Shown here: positions 8,908 to 17,895 of the stretch, in pieces | How the letters are laid out: every line of letters begins with the position of its first letter | Numbering within the stretch: the stretch's first letter is position 1 | DNA from: an uncultured Muribaculaceae bacterium | GTDB taxonomy: Bacteria > Bacteroidota > Bacteroidia > Bacteroidales > Muribaculaceae | Reading direction: 5' to 3' | Assembly (NCBI GenBank): GCA_910577585.1 | Contig: CAJTNN010000005.1 | Location: 64,005-128,004 of the forward strand | Length of the DNA stretch: 64,000 nt | Notes under the pieces: model-generated | The model's database searches: none | Seen by the model: only the letters and a program-made list of their open reading frames with translations | What the model was told of the DNA's origin: nothing | Made by a program: the position numbers and the translations under genes

Positions 8908-10212
8908 ATGAAGAGACACCTTATTAACCTAAGCCTGGCATTATTGATGCTATCACCCACCATTGCAGAAGCCCAGTCCCAGCGCGATGACGCCTTCAAG
9001 CAGAAATACCAACTCAAAGAGGCTGTGGTGCTCAGCCGCCACAACATTCGCTCCCCGCTTTCCGACAGCAAAAGCACTCTGGGCAGAATGACTCCGCACA
9101 AATGGCATGACTGGAGTGCAGCGAAAAGCGAGCTAACCCTGCGCGGTGGTGTGCTCGAGACCGAAATGGGCCAATACTTCCGCAAATGGGCCGTCGACGC
9201 AGGGCTCTTTCCCGAAAACTATGTGCCTACAGCCGATGATCTCAATGTCATCGCCAACTCCATGCAACGCTGCATAGCCACTGCGCAATACTTCACATCC
9301 GGATTCATGCCCGTAGGGGGAGTGGTGGTGAATCACCGCTATACCCCCAGCAAGATGGACCCTCTCTTTAATCCACAACTCACCAAGGTCAGCCCGGCAT
9401 TTATCGAAGAGGCTAACCGCCAGATCAATGCAATGGGTGGCAAAGAGGGCATGCGCGGCATCAACAAGAACATCGAGCCTAATTACCAACTGATAATGGA
9501 GGTGATGGATGTCGACAAATCACCCATGGCCAAAGACAACGACCCGGAGCTCGCCGCATTCACAAACTACGACACGGAAGTAGTGTTTGAAAAATTCAAG
9601 GAGCCCTCACTCAAAGCCGGCTCTGCCCTTAAGGAACTGAACTCTGCCAGCGATGCATTCATATTGCAATATTATGAGGAACCCGACACCCTTGCCGCCG
9701 CATTCGGACATGACATCGACCGCAATGACTGGACCCGGATCGCCAACATCAAGGATACATACCAAAATGTATTGTTCAGCGCGCCCATAGTGGCAACCAA
9801 TGTGGCGTATCCGCTGGTGAGGTATATGTATGATGAGCTAATGTCGCCCGACCGCAAGTTTACATTCCTCGTAGGGCATGACAGCAATCTCGCCGCTCTC
9901 GCCGCCGCTCTCGGGGTAGAGGAATATGAGCTCCCGGATGCCATAGAGCGAAAGACACCAATCGGCTCAAAAATCGTGATTGAGAAATTTGTGGATGCCG
10001 ACGGCAACGAATATGCCGACATGAATATCGTATACCAGTCAGTCGACCAGCTGCGCGAAAAGCAGCTCCTCGATCTCGACAACCCTCCCAAAATCTATCA
10101 ACTCAGCATCTCAGGTCTCGAAAAGAATGCCGACGGCTTATACGACATGCAAGACCTGCTCAAACGCTTCGAAACCGCCATGGCCAACTATGAAGCCATA
10201 CCCGCAGAATAA
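8908..10212 (+). CDS. Exported histidine-type acid phosphatase (phytase/AppA-like)
   Basis: A 434-residue phosphatase with a clear signal peptide (MKRHLINLSLALLMLSPTIAEA). The branch 2 histidine phosphatase signature RHxxRxP appears as VVLSRHNIRSPLS near residue 45, giving the nucleophilic His. The proton-donor HD motif appears as FLVGHDSNLAALAAALG in the last third, as in AppA phytase and glucose-1-phosphatase. It should hydrolyse phosphomonoesters such as sugar phosphates or inositol phosphates in the periplasm. The substrate cannot be settled from sequence. It stands alone, between the inverted-repeat block and a strong terminator. Confidence 0.9.
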   Translation: MKRHLINLSLALLMLSPTIAEAQSQRDDAFKQKYQLKEAVVLSRHNIRSPLSDSKSTLGRMTPHKWHDWSAAKSELTLRGGVLETEMGQYFRKWAVDAGLFPENYVPTADDLNVIANSMQRCIATAQYFTSGFMPVGGVVVNHRYTPSKMDPLFNPQLTKVSPAFIEEANRQINAMGGKEGMRGINKNIEPNYQLIMEVMDVDKSPMAKDNDPELAAFTNYDTEVVFEKFKEPSLKAGSALKELNSASDAFILQYYEEPDTLAAAFGHDIDRNDWTRIANIKDTYQNVLFSAPIVATNVAYPLVRYMYDELMSPDRKFTFLVGHDSNLAALAAALGVEEYELPDAIERKTPIGSKIVIEKFVDADGNEYADMNIVYQSVDQLREKQLLDLDNPPKIYQLSISGLEKNADGLYDMQDLLKRFETAMANYEAIPAE

Positions 10213-10300
10213 CCCCGGCATAACGGAGCATAGCCATCCGCCAATCGGGCAATTATAATTTTGAGAGATACTTATACCAAAACTATAAAGACCCACGTTT

Positions 10301-10344
10301 AAAGTGCAGGGGGAGGAGCCAGACTCTTCCCCCTGCACTTTTTT
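10301..10344 (+). terminator. Rho-independent terminator after the histidine phosphatase
   Basis: A perfect 14-bp stem, AAAGTGCAGGGGGA (10301-10314) with TCCCCCTGCACTTT (10328-10341), followed by a run of T (10339-10344). Confidence 0.92.
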
Positions 10345-10455
10345 CAATCCATTTTCTTATGGCGTCCCGGCCACAAGAGAATATCTTAACTACATCTCCA
10401 CAACGTGAAACGCCGACGCCCCATCAACATCAACATCAATATACCCTCACGATAT

Positions 10456-12507
10456 ATGCGCAATTCGCTGAGAGCGCTCGCCATGAGCGCCCTCGCCCTG
10501 ACGCTACCCTTACACTCGCATGCACAGGTCAATGCCGAGCAGGTGCTCAATATCGGGCGCAATGTCTTGTCGATGGAGGATTATCTGCTTGCCATACAGT
10601 ATTTCAATCTCGCCATCAAAGCCAAACCCTATCTGGCAGATGCCTACTTCTTCAGAGGATTGGCCAAACTCAGCCTTGACGACTATGAGGGTGCTGTGGC
10701 CGACTGCACGCTCGCCCTCGAGCGCAATAAATTCAAAAGCGAGGCCTACAAGGTGAGAGGTTTCGCGCTCATGAATCTCGGACGCGACTCTCTGGCTGTG
10801 GAAGATTATCGCCGAGGACTCGAATATAATCCTACTGATAAATACTTCCTCTATTATAAAGGTGTGGCCGAGACTGAACTGAAAAGATTTGAAGAGGCCG
10901 ATTCGTCATTTAATCTGCTGTTGAGGCGCAATCCTAAATTTGAGGATGGCTATGTGGCCCGAGGACGCCTTAATCTGGAACGTGGCGACACTATCACCGC
11001 CCTGGCCGACATTGACCATGCCCTGCAGCTTTCGAAAAGCCTTCTCAACGCTTATCTGCTCAAAGCCGATGTGGCAGCCCGACGCAGCGACTGGCCGGAG
11101 GCTCTGGTGAATATGGACGAGGCCATAAAACTACGCCCTGAGATATCTGATTATTATGTCAACCGCGCATATCTGCGATATAACAATGAGGACTTCTTCG
11201 GCGCGATGAGCGATTATAACTACGCGCTCAATCTTGACCCTTCCAATATGGCGGCTCTCTTCAACCGCGCACTGCTGCGCACCGAGGTCAAAGAGCTACA
11301 GAATGCAGATGCCGACTTCTCGGCTGTGCTTGAGATGGAGCCCTCCAACTTCTACGCACGCTATAACCGCGGTCTTGTAAATCTTGAAATGGGGAATGCG
11401 AGCCGTGCACTTTCTGATTTCAAAGCCATCGCCCGCAAATACCCACGTTTTCATCCTGCATATTATGCCATGGCTGAATGCTACCGCGAGTTAGGACAGA
11501 TGCAGGAGATGGTGAAAAATATCAAACATGGCGACCAACTTGTGGCCAACTACATAGCCAACCCCACACGTAACCCCCTTGACCGACCCACAATCGCCCC
11601 CGGACGCAGCGACCACGGAGATGGCGCACCGGAGACCGAACAGGAATTCATGGAACGCTTCAACCGACTCATGACCCAATCGGATGTGGCCGAACAACAG
11701 CTATCCTTCAACGACAAAATCAAGGGGCGCGTGCAAGACCGCAACATAAATGTAGAGGCTGAACCGGCCTATGCCGTCTCATTCAGCCAGCCCGAGGTCA
11801 CTCTGCGCAATTCAGCCAATTACTTCCGCGACCTCGAGAATCTAAATCAACGCCGCTACATCCAACGCCGGATCTATCTTAGCCCCGGCTCACCCACGCC
11901 ATCTGACGAAGCACGCATGGCCGAGGCCTTCAAGATAGAGGAGGAATTCAGCAACTCGCTCGCAGCCTCGCAATCGCCACGCCCGGTAGATTATCTCGGC
12001 AGGGGAGTGGCCCGCACGATGCTCCGCAATTACGACGACGCAATTGCCGACCTCACTGTGGCCATTGACTCGGCTGATGACTTCGCTACAGCTCTATTCG
12101 CCAGAGCTTACGCCTACTATGCGCGTGCACGTTCGCCACGCACCGACATCACTTCGGCCGACAACCCCGACAAGACCGAGCTTATGGCCGCCGCAGGTGC
12201 ATCTGCCACCTCGGCAGATTATCAAGCTGCCATCAACGACCTCGATGCACTCCTGGCCATCAACCCGGGCATGGTGTATGCGTGGTTCAACAAGGGACTG
12301 ATATACTACGATGTGGGCGACTTCACATCGGCAGTGCAATGCTTCAGCGAAGCATTGCGCATCGACCCCGACTTTGGGGAAGCCTACTACAACCGCGGAC
12401 TCTCCTACATGCGCCAAGGCAACCGCCAGCAATCTTTTGCCGACATCTCCAAAGCCGGCGAACTCGGTGTGCTGCCATCATATAATCTGCTGAAGCGCAT
12501 GAAATAA
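10456..12507 (+). CDS. Exported tetratricopeptide-repeat (TPR) protein
   Basis: A 683-residue protein with a signal peptide (MRNSLRALAMSALALTLPLHSHAQ) followed by many TPR units. Examples are LAIQYFNLAIKAKPYLADAYFFRGLAK, FFGAMSDYNYALNLDPSNMAALFNRAL and, at the end, FTSAVQCFSEALRIDPDFGEAYYNRGL. The repeats fall in two blocks, about residues 25-360 and 500-670. A Pro/Gln-rich, less regular stretch (about 375-490) separates them. It is probably a periplasmic or surface scaffold, with no enzymatic motif seen. An upstream in-frame GTG (10405) would only lengthen the n-region, so the ATG at 10456 is preferred. Confidence 0.88.
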   Translation: MRNSLRALAMSALALTLPLHSHAQVNAEQVLNIGRNVLSMEDYLLAIQYFNLAIKAKPYLADAYFFRGLAKLSLDDYEGAVADCTLALERNKFKSEAYKVRGFALMNLGRDSLAVEDYRRGLEYNPTDKYFLYYKGVAETELKRFEEADSSFNLLLRRNPKFEDGYVARGRLNLERGDTITALADIDHALQLSKSLLNAYLLKADVAARRSDWPEALVNMDEAIKLRPEISDYYVNRAYLRYNNEDFFGAMSDYNYALNLDPSNMAALFNRALLRTEVKELQNADADFSAVLEMEPSNFYARYNRGLVNLEMGNASRALSDFKAIARKYPRFHPAYYAMAECYRELGQMQEMVKNIKHGDQLVANYIANPTRNPLDRPTIAPGRSDHGDGAPETEQEFMERFNRLMTQSDVAEQQLSFNDKIKGRVQDRNINVEAEPAYAVSFSQPEVTLRNSANYFRDLENLNQRRYIQRRIYLSPGSPTPSDEARMAEAFKIEEEFSNSLAASQSPRPVDYLGRGVARTMLRNYDDAIADLTVAIDSADDFATALFARAYAYYARARSPRTDITSADNPDKTELMAAAGASATSADYQAAINDLDALLAINPGMVYAWFNKGLIYYDVGDFTSAVQCFSEALRIDPDFGEAYYNRGLSYMRQGNRQQSFADISKAGELGVLPSYNLLKRMK

Positions 12508-12567
12508 ATCGCATCCGGCATCATCAAGACCTCATCGCGCCACAAGAATAATGCAAATTCAAAATAA

Positions 12568-12599
12568 TTTGCTATTTACACGAAAAATCATTAACTTTG
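12568..12599 (+). promoter_or_regulatory. Bacteroidetes -33/-7 promoter for thrS operon
   Basis: TTTG at 12568-12571 and TAACTTTG at 12592-12599, spaced by 20 nt, match the Bacteroidetes primary promoter consensus exactly. This predicts a transcript start near 12605 and a leader of about 65 nt before thrS. Confidence 0.85.
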
Positions 12600-12669
12600 T
12601 AAATCGTAAACAGCAGGCGGCGCCTGACACTGCCTGCTCAACCCGAAATACAATTACTACAACCCAGCA

Positions 12670-14619
12670 ATGATAGATATAAAATTTCCCGACGGCAGTG
12701 TGCGCCAATTTGAGTCAGGCGTGACTCCGCTGCAGGTGGCCGAAAGCATCAGCCCGCGTTTCGCTGCTGACGTGCTTGCCGCCAAAGTGAATGGCGAAGA
12801 ATGGGATATCTCACGCCCCATCGCCGCTGACGCTGAAATCCAGCTTTTCAAGTGGGACGACCCGGAAGGCAAACATGCTTTCTGGCACTCTTCGGCTCAC
12901 CTTCTGGCTGAGGCACTCCAGGAGCTTTACCCCGGTGTGAAATTCGGCATCGGTCCGGCAATCGAAAATGGTTTCTACTATGACATCGATCCGGGCGAAC
13001 ACAAAATCACAGCCGAAGACTTCCCAAAGATTGAAAAGAAGATGCAGGAACTTGTAGCCCGCAAGGAGGCTATCGTGCGCAACGACATCTCGAAGAATGA
13101 TGCTCTGAAGATGTTTGGCGACCGCGGCGAGACCTACAAATGTGAGCTCATCTCCGAACTTGAGGATGGACATATCACCACTTACACGCAGGGCGCATTT
13201 ACCGACCTCTGCCGAGGCCCGCATCTTCCGTCGACCTCAGCCATCAAGGCCGTGAAAGTACTCTCGCTGGCCGGCGCATATTGGAGAGGCGACGAGAAAC
13301 GCAATCAGCTCGTCAGAGTCTACGGCATCACCTTCCCCAAGAAGAAGATGCTCGATGAGTATCTCGCTCTCCTCGAAGAGGCCAAGAAACGCGACCATCG
13401 CAAGCTGGGCAAGGAGATGGAACTCTTCGCATTCTCCGAGACAGTGGGCAAAGGTCTGCCGCTCTGGCTGCCTAAAGGTGCCGCACTGCGCGACCGTCTC
13501 GAGCAGTTCCTGCGCAAAATCCAGAAGAAATATGGTTACCTGCAGGTAATCACCCCTCATATCGGCAACAAGCTGCTCTACGTGACCTCAGGCCACTGGG
13601 CAAAATATGGCAAAGACTCATTCCAGCCCATCCATACTCCGGAAGAGGGTGAAGAGTATCTGCTCAAGCCCATGAACTGCCCGCACCACTGCGAAATCTA
13701 CAAAGCATTCCCCCGCAGCTATCGCGACCTGCCTCTGCGCCTCGCCGAATTCGGCACCGTATACCGCTACGAACAGAGCGGCGAGCTCCATGGCCTGACA
13801 CGTGTGCGCGGATTCACTCAGGATGACGCCCACATCTTCTGCGCCCCTGAGCAGATTAAAGATGAGTTCCTGAAGGTAATGGATATCATCCTCTATATCT
13901 TCAAGGCTCTCGACTTCCAGAACTTCGAGGCACAGATTTCACTGCGCGACCCGAAAAACAAAGAGAAGTATATCGGCAGCGATGAGAACTGGCACCTCGC
14001 AGAGAACGCCATTATCGAAGCCTGCGCAGAAAAGGGACTTAAAGCCCGCCAGGTAGAGGGTGAGGCAGCATTCTATGGCCCGAAGCTCGACTTCATGGTC
14101 AAAGACGCCATCGGCCGCCGTTGGCAGCTCGGCACAATTCAGGTAGACTACAACCTGCCCGAGCGTTTCGGTCTGGAATATACCGGAGCCGACAACCAGA
14201 AACACCGTCCGGTGATGATACACCGCGCACCATTCGGCTCAATGGAGCGTTTTGTGGCCGTGCTTCTCGAGCACACTGCCGGACGTCTGCCACTTTGGCT
14301 CGTGCCCGAGCAGGCCGTAATTCTGCCCATCAGCGAGAAGTTCAACGACTACGCTTTCGACGTGGCCAAGCAGCTTGACGCAGCCGGAGTGCGCGCCGTT
14401 GTCGACGACCGAAACGAGAAGATCGGAAAGAAAATCCGCGACAACGAACTCAAAAAAGTGCCCTATCTTCTTATTGTAGGTGAAAAAGAAGCAGAAAATG
14501 GTGAAGTTTCTGTAAGAAAACACACCGAAGGTGATAAAGGTACGATGAAAATTATTAACTTTGCAGACGCATTGAATGCCGAAGTAGAAAAAATGACAAA
14601 CCAATCCGCCGAGGCGTGA
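12670..14619 (+). CDS. thrS: Threonyl-tRNA synthetase
   Basis: Charges tRNA-Thr; 649 residues, full length. Domains in order: TGS domain (1-60), editing domain with HSSAHLLAEAL and the Zn-type Cys/His element TDLCRGPHLP, class II catalytic core with motif 2 YRYEQSGELHGLTRVRGFTQDDAH and the active-site Cys in MNCPHHCEIYK, motif 3 IHRAPFGSMERF, and the anticodon-binding domain. It is the first gene of the thrS-infC-rpmI-rplT cluster, an arrangement common in bacteria. A good promoter lies 71 nt upstream. Confidence 0.98.
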   Translation: MIDIKFPDGSVRQFESGVTPLQVAESISPRFAADVLAAKVNGEEWDISRPIAADAEIQLFKWDDPEGKHAFWHSSAHLLAEALQELYPGVKFGIGPAIENGFYYDIDPGEHKITAEDFPKIEKKMQELVARKEAIVRNDISKNDALKMFGDRGETYKCELISELEDGHITTYTQGAFTDLCRGPHLPSTSAIKAVKVLSLAGAYWRGDEKRNQLVRVYGITFPKKKMLDEYLALLEEAKKRDHRKLGKEMELFAFSETVGKGLPLWLPKGAALRDRLEQFLRKIQKKYGYLQVITPHIGNKLLYVTSGHWAKYGKDSFQPIHTPEEGEEYLLKPMNCPHHCEIYKAFPRSYRDLPLRLAEFGTVYRYEQSGELHGLTRVRGFTQDDAHIFCAPEQIKDEFLKVMDIILYIFKALDFQNFEAQISLRDPKNKEKYIGSDENWHLAENAIIEACAEKGLKARQVEGEAAFYGPKLDFMVKDAIGRRWQLGTIQVDYNLPERFGLEYTGADNQKHRPVMIHRAPFGSMERFVAVLLEHTAGRLPLWLVPEQAVILPISEKFNDYAFDVAKQLDAAGVRAVVDDRNEKIGKKIRDNELKKVPYLLIVGEKEAENGEVSVRKHTEGDKGTMKIINFADALNAEVEKMTNQSAEA

Positions 14620-14659
14620 TGCTGCTAAGCCATCGCCACGAAGGATTAAAAGACAATTA

Positions 14660-15373
14660 ATGGAGAAAAAACCGAACTTTTCAGGTCCGCGTCGTCCGCA
14701 AGGACCGCGTCCGCGCCCGGGTCAGCGTCCCGGCCAGCGTGGAGGTAGAAGCGACAAAGACCCGTATGCCACCAATGAGCAGATTCGTGCACGCGAAGTT
14801 CGCCTCGTGGGCGACAACGTGGAGCAGGGAGTCTATCCGATTGAGAAAGCCCGCCGCATAGCACGCGACATGGAGCTTGACCTTATTGAGATTTCCCCTA
14901 CTGCCGAACCGCCGGTGTGTCGTATTCTCGATTATCAGAAATTTCTATATCAGCAGAAAAAGCGTCAGAAAGAGCAGAAAGCAAAAGCCACGAAGGTGGT
15001 GGTCAAGGAGATTCGATTCGGGCCTCAGACCGACGACCACGACTATAACTTCAAGCTTAAGCATGCCCAGGGATTCCTGAAAGAGGGATCGAAGGTGAAG
15101 GCTTACGTCTTCTTCCGTGGGCGCTCAATCCTCTTCAAGGAGCAGGGCGAAGTGTTGCTTCTGCGTTTCGCCAACGACCTTGAAGATCTCGGCAAAGTCG
15201 AGCAGATGCCGGTGCTTGAGGGCAAAAGAATGATAATCATGATTTCGCCCCTCAAGACACAGCCCAAGAAAGAGGCTCCCGCAAAGGATGGCAAGAAAGA
15301 GGCTCCCAAGGCCGATAACCCAGCAGCCGAAGGTGAAGCACCCACTCAGGATGCCGCGCCTGCGAATGAATAA
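14660..15373 (+). CDS. infC: Translation initiation factor IF-3
   Basis: Binds the 30S subunit and controls start-codon and initiator tRNA selection; 237 residues. The N-domain contains NEQIRAREVRLVGDNVEQGVY and ISPTAEPPVCRILDYQKFLY. The C-domain contains KEIRFGPQTDDHDYNFKLKHA and VKAYVFFRGRSI. Two features lengthen it: an Arg/Pro/Gly-rich N-terminal tail (about 30 residues) and an Ala/Lys/Glu-rich C-terminal tail (about 35 residues), both probably disordered. It starts with ATG 40 nt after thrS. Confidence 0.97.
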   Translation: MEKKPNFSGPRRPQGPRPRPGQRPGQRGGRSDKDPYATNEQIRAREVRLVGDNVEQGVYPIEKARRIARDMELDLIEISPTAEPPVCRILDYQKFLYQQKKRQKEQKAKATKVVVKEIRFGPQTDDHDYNFKLKHAQGFLKEGSKVKAYVFFRGRSILFKEQGEVLLLRFANDLEDLGKVEQMPVLEGKRMIIMISPLKTQPKKEAPAKDGKKEAPKADNPAAEGEAPTQDAAPANE

Positions 15374-15438
15374 AAATGAATAGAGACCGTAGGCACTACG
15401 TGCCGAGGTAAATTTAACAATCTAAAATTTTTCAACCA

Positions 15439-15636
15439 ATGCCTAAGGTAAAGACCAATGCCGCGTCAAAGAAGCGCTTCGCGCTCACCGGCACAGGAAA
15501 AGTGAAAAGAAAACACGCTTATCACAGCCACATCCTCACCAAGAAGTCGAAAAAGCGCAAACGCAACCTCGACCACACAACTCTGGTGGATTCGGCCAAC
15601 ATCAAGCAGGTTCGTTCACTCCTTAACATGCGTTAA
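15439..15636 (+). CDS. rpmI: 50S ribosomal protein L35
   Basis: A 65-residue basic ribosomal protein with the family start MPKVKTNAASKKRFALTGTGKVKRKHAYHSH in pieces, and the HILTKKSKKRKRNL core. It lies 65 nt after infC. That gap contains a small GGCAC/GTGCC hairpin (15392-15404) of unknown meaning. Confidence 0.97.
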   Translation: MPKVKTNAASKKRFALTGTGKVKRKHAYHSHILTKKSKKRKRNLDHTTLVDSANIKQVRSLLNMR

Positions 15637-15782
15637 TCTCAGAGCGCAGTGTGCTCATAACATTAACGTATCTCCTCTCAACAACCTATCCCTCTCTTCC
15701 CGACACGTATAACATTTTTCAATAACCGAGTGTAGAGCTCCAAAAGAGCTTCAAAGCCGCTCACATTCAAAATTTAAAAAAA

Positions 15783-16127
15783 ATGCCAAGATCAGTCAAT
15801 CACGTCGCTTCACGCGCCAAGAGAAAGAAAATCCTCAAACTCACCCGTGGCTACTACGGAAGCCGTCGCAACGTATGGACCGTTGCCAAAAACACATGGG
15901 AAAAGGGTCTGACATACGCCTATCGCGACCGCAAGCAGAAAAAGCGCAACTTCCGCGCCCTCTGGATTCAGCGTATCAACGCAGCCGCCCGCATGGAGGA
16001 TCTCTCTTACTCTAAGCTCATGGGTCTCATCCACAAGGCCGGCATCGAAATCAACCGCAAGGTGCTCGCCGACCTGGCTATGAACAACCCCGCAGCCTTC
16101 AAGGCAATCTGCGACAAGGTGAAATAA
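15783..16127 (+). CDS. rplT: 50S ribosomal protein L20
   Basis: A 114-residue 23S rRNA-binding assembly protein with the family signature MPRSVNHVASRAKRKKILK and the conserved ARMEDLSYSKLMGLI and NRKVLADLA segments. It follows rpmI after 146 nt of pyrimidine-rich sequence. L20 represses its own operon in several bacteria by binding an rRNA-like leader. No such mimic was recognised here, but a strongly folded RNA candidate follows the gene. Confidence 0.97.
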   Translation: MPRSVNHVASRAKRKKILKLTRGYYGSRRNVWTVAKNTWEKGLTYAYRDRKQKKRNFRALWIQRINAAARMEDLSYSKLMGLIHKAGIEINRKVLADLAMNNPAAFKAICDKVK

Positions 16128-16204
16128 ATCAACTTCATCTTTAATGCGCCCGACGATATGGTGGACTTGATGAACCATTCAGTCTGACGGCGTGTTATAC
16201 CAAC

Positions 16205-16455
16205 AGAAAAACCCACATCAAAGCAGCTTGGGAAACTCATCAAATCTTTAGAAATACCGAGACAAGCCAATTACCCGATGGCGGGCCCCGCATCGGCAAC
16301 GATGTTGTCAGACTCCGGTCTGACACAAGGTGGATTACAAAGAGTATGAGGCACTCAAAACCTGTCATTCGGAGTTTCGTCACAACCCTTTGATGTGGTC
16401 CTATATCCGGGGACGGATCGGAAAGCAATTCCGTTCCGTCCCCGGCTCTTTTTTT
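16205..16455 (+). ncRNA. Candidate structured RNA after rplT (Bacteroidales-1 RNA-like)
   Basis: The non-coding stretch between rplT and the nitroreductase shows nested long-range pairing. CCACATCAAAG (16213-16223) pairs perfectly with CTTTGATGTGG (16388-16398). Inside it, GAAACTC (16232-16238) pairs with GAGTTTC (16372-16378). Two local hairpins lie within: CCGATG/CATCGG (16275-16296) and GTCAGAC/GTCTGAC (16307-16324). A strong terminator follows (16407-16455). The known Bacteroidales-1 RNA motif is often found downstream of the L20 gene and ends in a terminator, so this is my best identification. I could not compare it with the consensus, and no clear -7 box precedes it. Confidence 0.6.
16407..16455 (+). 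terminator. Rho-independent terminator ending the post-rplT RNA
   Basis: A 17-bp stem with one mismatch (16407-16423 with 16429-16445) and a 5-nt loop, followed by CTC and a run of seven T. This is one of the strongest terminators in the window. Confidence 0.93.
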
Positions 16456-16504
16456 AATCAGTCAATTTCAGTCAGCCAAACAATTAGGACCACATAAAGA
16501 CCAG

Positions 16505-16640
16505 AAGACCTTTGAGAGCCTTAAAGACCCGGATGTGTCAATGGTCCCTTAAGTCAGTCCTTAAAGTCATTAAAGTCTCTAAGGTCCTTTAAGACACTAA
16601 AGTCCCTTAAATCCTTAAGGACTCTAAAGAGCCTTAATTT
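16505..16640. repeat. Degenerate short-period repeat tract, TTAAAGTC-like
   Basis: About 130 nt made of loosely repeated 8-10-nt units around TTAAAG/CTTTAA and CCTTAAG. Examples are CTTAAAGACC, TTAAAGTCAT, TAAAGTCTC, TTTAAGACAC, TAAAGTCCC and TTAAGGACTC. Many units are their own near-inverse, so the tract can fold many ways. It sits directly upstream of the nitroreductase start at 16674. Confidence 0.65.
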
Positions 16641-16673
16641 CGTTCTGGAGTTGAATAATCAAAATCTATACTT

Positions 16674-17426
16674 ATGAAAACAGTAAAAGAATCGCTATTG
16701 GACCGCACCAGCGTGCGCCGATATGAGCGCGAGGCCATCCCGGAGGAGACAATGCAGTTTATCTACAAGGCTGTAGAAAACACTCCCACTTCTTATAATG
16801 GTCAGCAATTCTCAGTCATCGATATCGATGACCAGCAGCTGAAGGAGCAACTCTATGAGCTGACTAATCAGAAGCAGCTCAAGACCTGCAACCGTCTCCT
16901 CATCTTCCTTTCAGACTACAACAAAATCTCTCTTCTTGCAAAGAAGAAAGGTTTGAAGATGCCTGAGTTCACCAATACGATGGATGGTGTGACAATCGGC
17001 ATAATCGATGCCTCGCTCGCAATGATGAGTGCTGTGGTGGCTGCGCAGGCTGCCGGACTGGGCTCGAACTGCGTAGGCTACCTGCGCACCGTCGACCCGG
17101 CTCGCCTGGCTGAGATGCTGAAATTGCCTAAGGGTGTATTCGTAGTGTGCGGACTGGCATTAGGTGTGCCGCGCGAGCAACCCGACCTCAAGCCCAAGCA
17201 GCCATCGTCGCTCGTATTCCACCGCAATCATTACCGTCAGGATGATGCAAAAATGGTAGAAGAGCTGGAAGCATACGACGATATTGTCAAGCACTACAAT
17301 GCCACTCGCTCGGGCGGCACTACCGATAACGATTGGGTAGGCCACATCATAGAGTACTATGATCACGCCATGCATTATCGCATTCTGCAGTACCTCAAAG
17401 ACCAGGGTTACGACATCCAACACTAA
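16674..17426 (+). CDS. Nitroreductase-family FMN oxidoreductase
   Basis: Cytoplasmic flavoprotein of 250 residues. The N-terminus LLDRTSVRRYEREAIPEE is the standard nitroreductase FMN-binding start (RxSxRxY), followed by ENTPTSYNGQQFSVI, and later the dimer and cofactor region AAQAAGLGSNCVGYLRTV and CGLALGVP. The length and the C-terminal extension (about residues 180-250) resemble NfsA/Frp-type NADPH-dependent members. The substrate is unknown; nitroaromatics, quinones or flavins are typical. Single gene, preceded by the repeat tract and followed by a terminator. Confidence 0.88.
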   Translation: MKTVKESLLDRTSVRRYEREAIPEETMQFIYKAVENTPTSYNGQQFSVIDIDDQQLKEQLYELTNQKQLKTCNRLLIFLSDYNKISLLAKKKGLKMPEFTNTMDGVTIGIIDASLAMMSAVVAAQAAGLGSNCVGYLRTVDPARLAEMLKLPKGVFVVCGLALGVPREQPDLKPKQPSSLVFHRNHYRQDDAKMVEELEAYDDIVKHYNATRSGGTTDNDWVGHIIEYYDHAMHYRILQYLKDQGYDIQH

Positions 17427-17448
17427 GCAGCCTTGACAACCCCGAAAT

Positions 17449-17484
17449 AAAGCACCGCGACATCGGAAGACATCGCGGTGCTTT
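17449..17484 (+). terminator. Terminator after the nitroreductase
   Basis: A perfect 12-bp stem AAAGCACCGCGA/TCGCGGTGCTTT (17449-17460 with 17473-17484), followed by a T-rich stretch. Confidence 0.85.
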
Positions 17485-17587
17485 CTTACTTTTATGTCGA
17501 AGTCATATTGATATATACACCGAAAATACGGCTTGTTCCGTAAAAGATCCTGGCGCTGTTAAATCTTATGTGGAAAAGGGATAAAAG

Positions 17588-17624
17588 AAAAACGGAGCCG
17601 GGACGCATCCTGAACTCCGTTTTT
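17588..17624. terminator. Second, bidirectional terminator-like hairpin
   Basis: AAAAACGGAG (17588-17597) faces CTCCGTTTTT (17615-17624), giving T-runs on both strands. It is 104 nt past the previous terminator. On the minus strand it could end the transcript of the small exported protein at 17891-18430. The rest of the 463-nt gap 17427-17890 is AT-rich and holds only the repeats listed next. Confidence 0.7.
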
Positions 17625-17831
17625 GTCGTAAGATAGCTTGTTTTATTATTGGCCTATCGTCACCGATATGCCTTACGAACATGTCTACGACAACGTTCTC
17701 TATAAGTAAGACGCTTTAAAAGCGAAAAAGTTGCATTCAATATTGAATTTTAACATTACTTAACATTACAGCCCTAATTTAGTGATAAAATCCTTCAGGT
17801 CGGGCTCTCAGTTAAGTTGATGATAAAGTTA

Positions 17832-17895
17832 AACTCAACTTCATTATCCTCGTTGAACGCAACTTCATTATCACATTAAACTCAACCTCGTTATC
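17832..17895. repeat. Three direct repeats, period 23-24 nt
   Basis: AACTCAACTTCATTATC (17832-17848), AACGCAACTTCATTATC (17856-17872) and AACTCAACCTCGTTATC (17879-17895). The third copy covers the stop codon of the minus-strand gene that ends at 17891. Confidence 0.8.

Noticed and set aside
12600..12669. T-box or other amino-acid-sensing leader before thrS
   Set aside because: The leader is only about 65 nt from the predicted start, too short for a T-box, and T-boxes are not known from this phylum.
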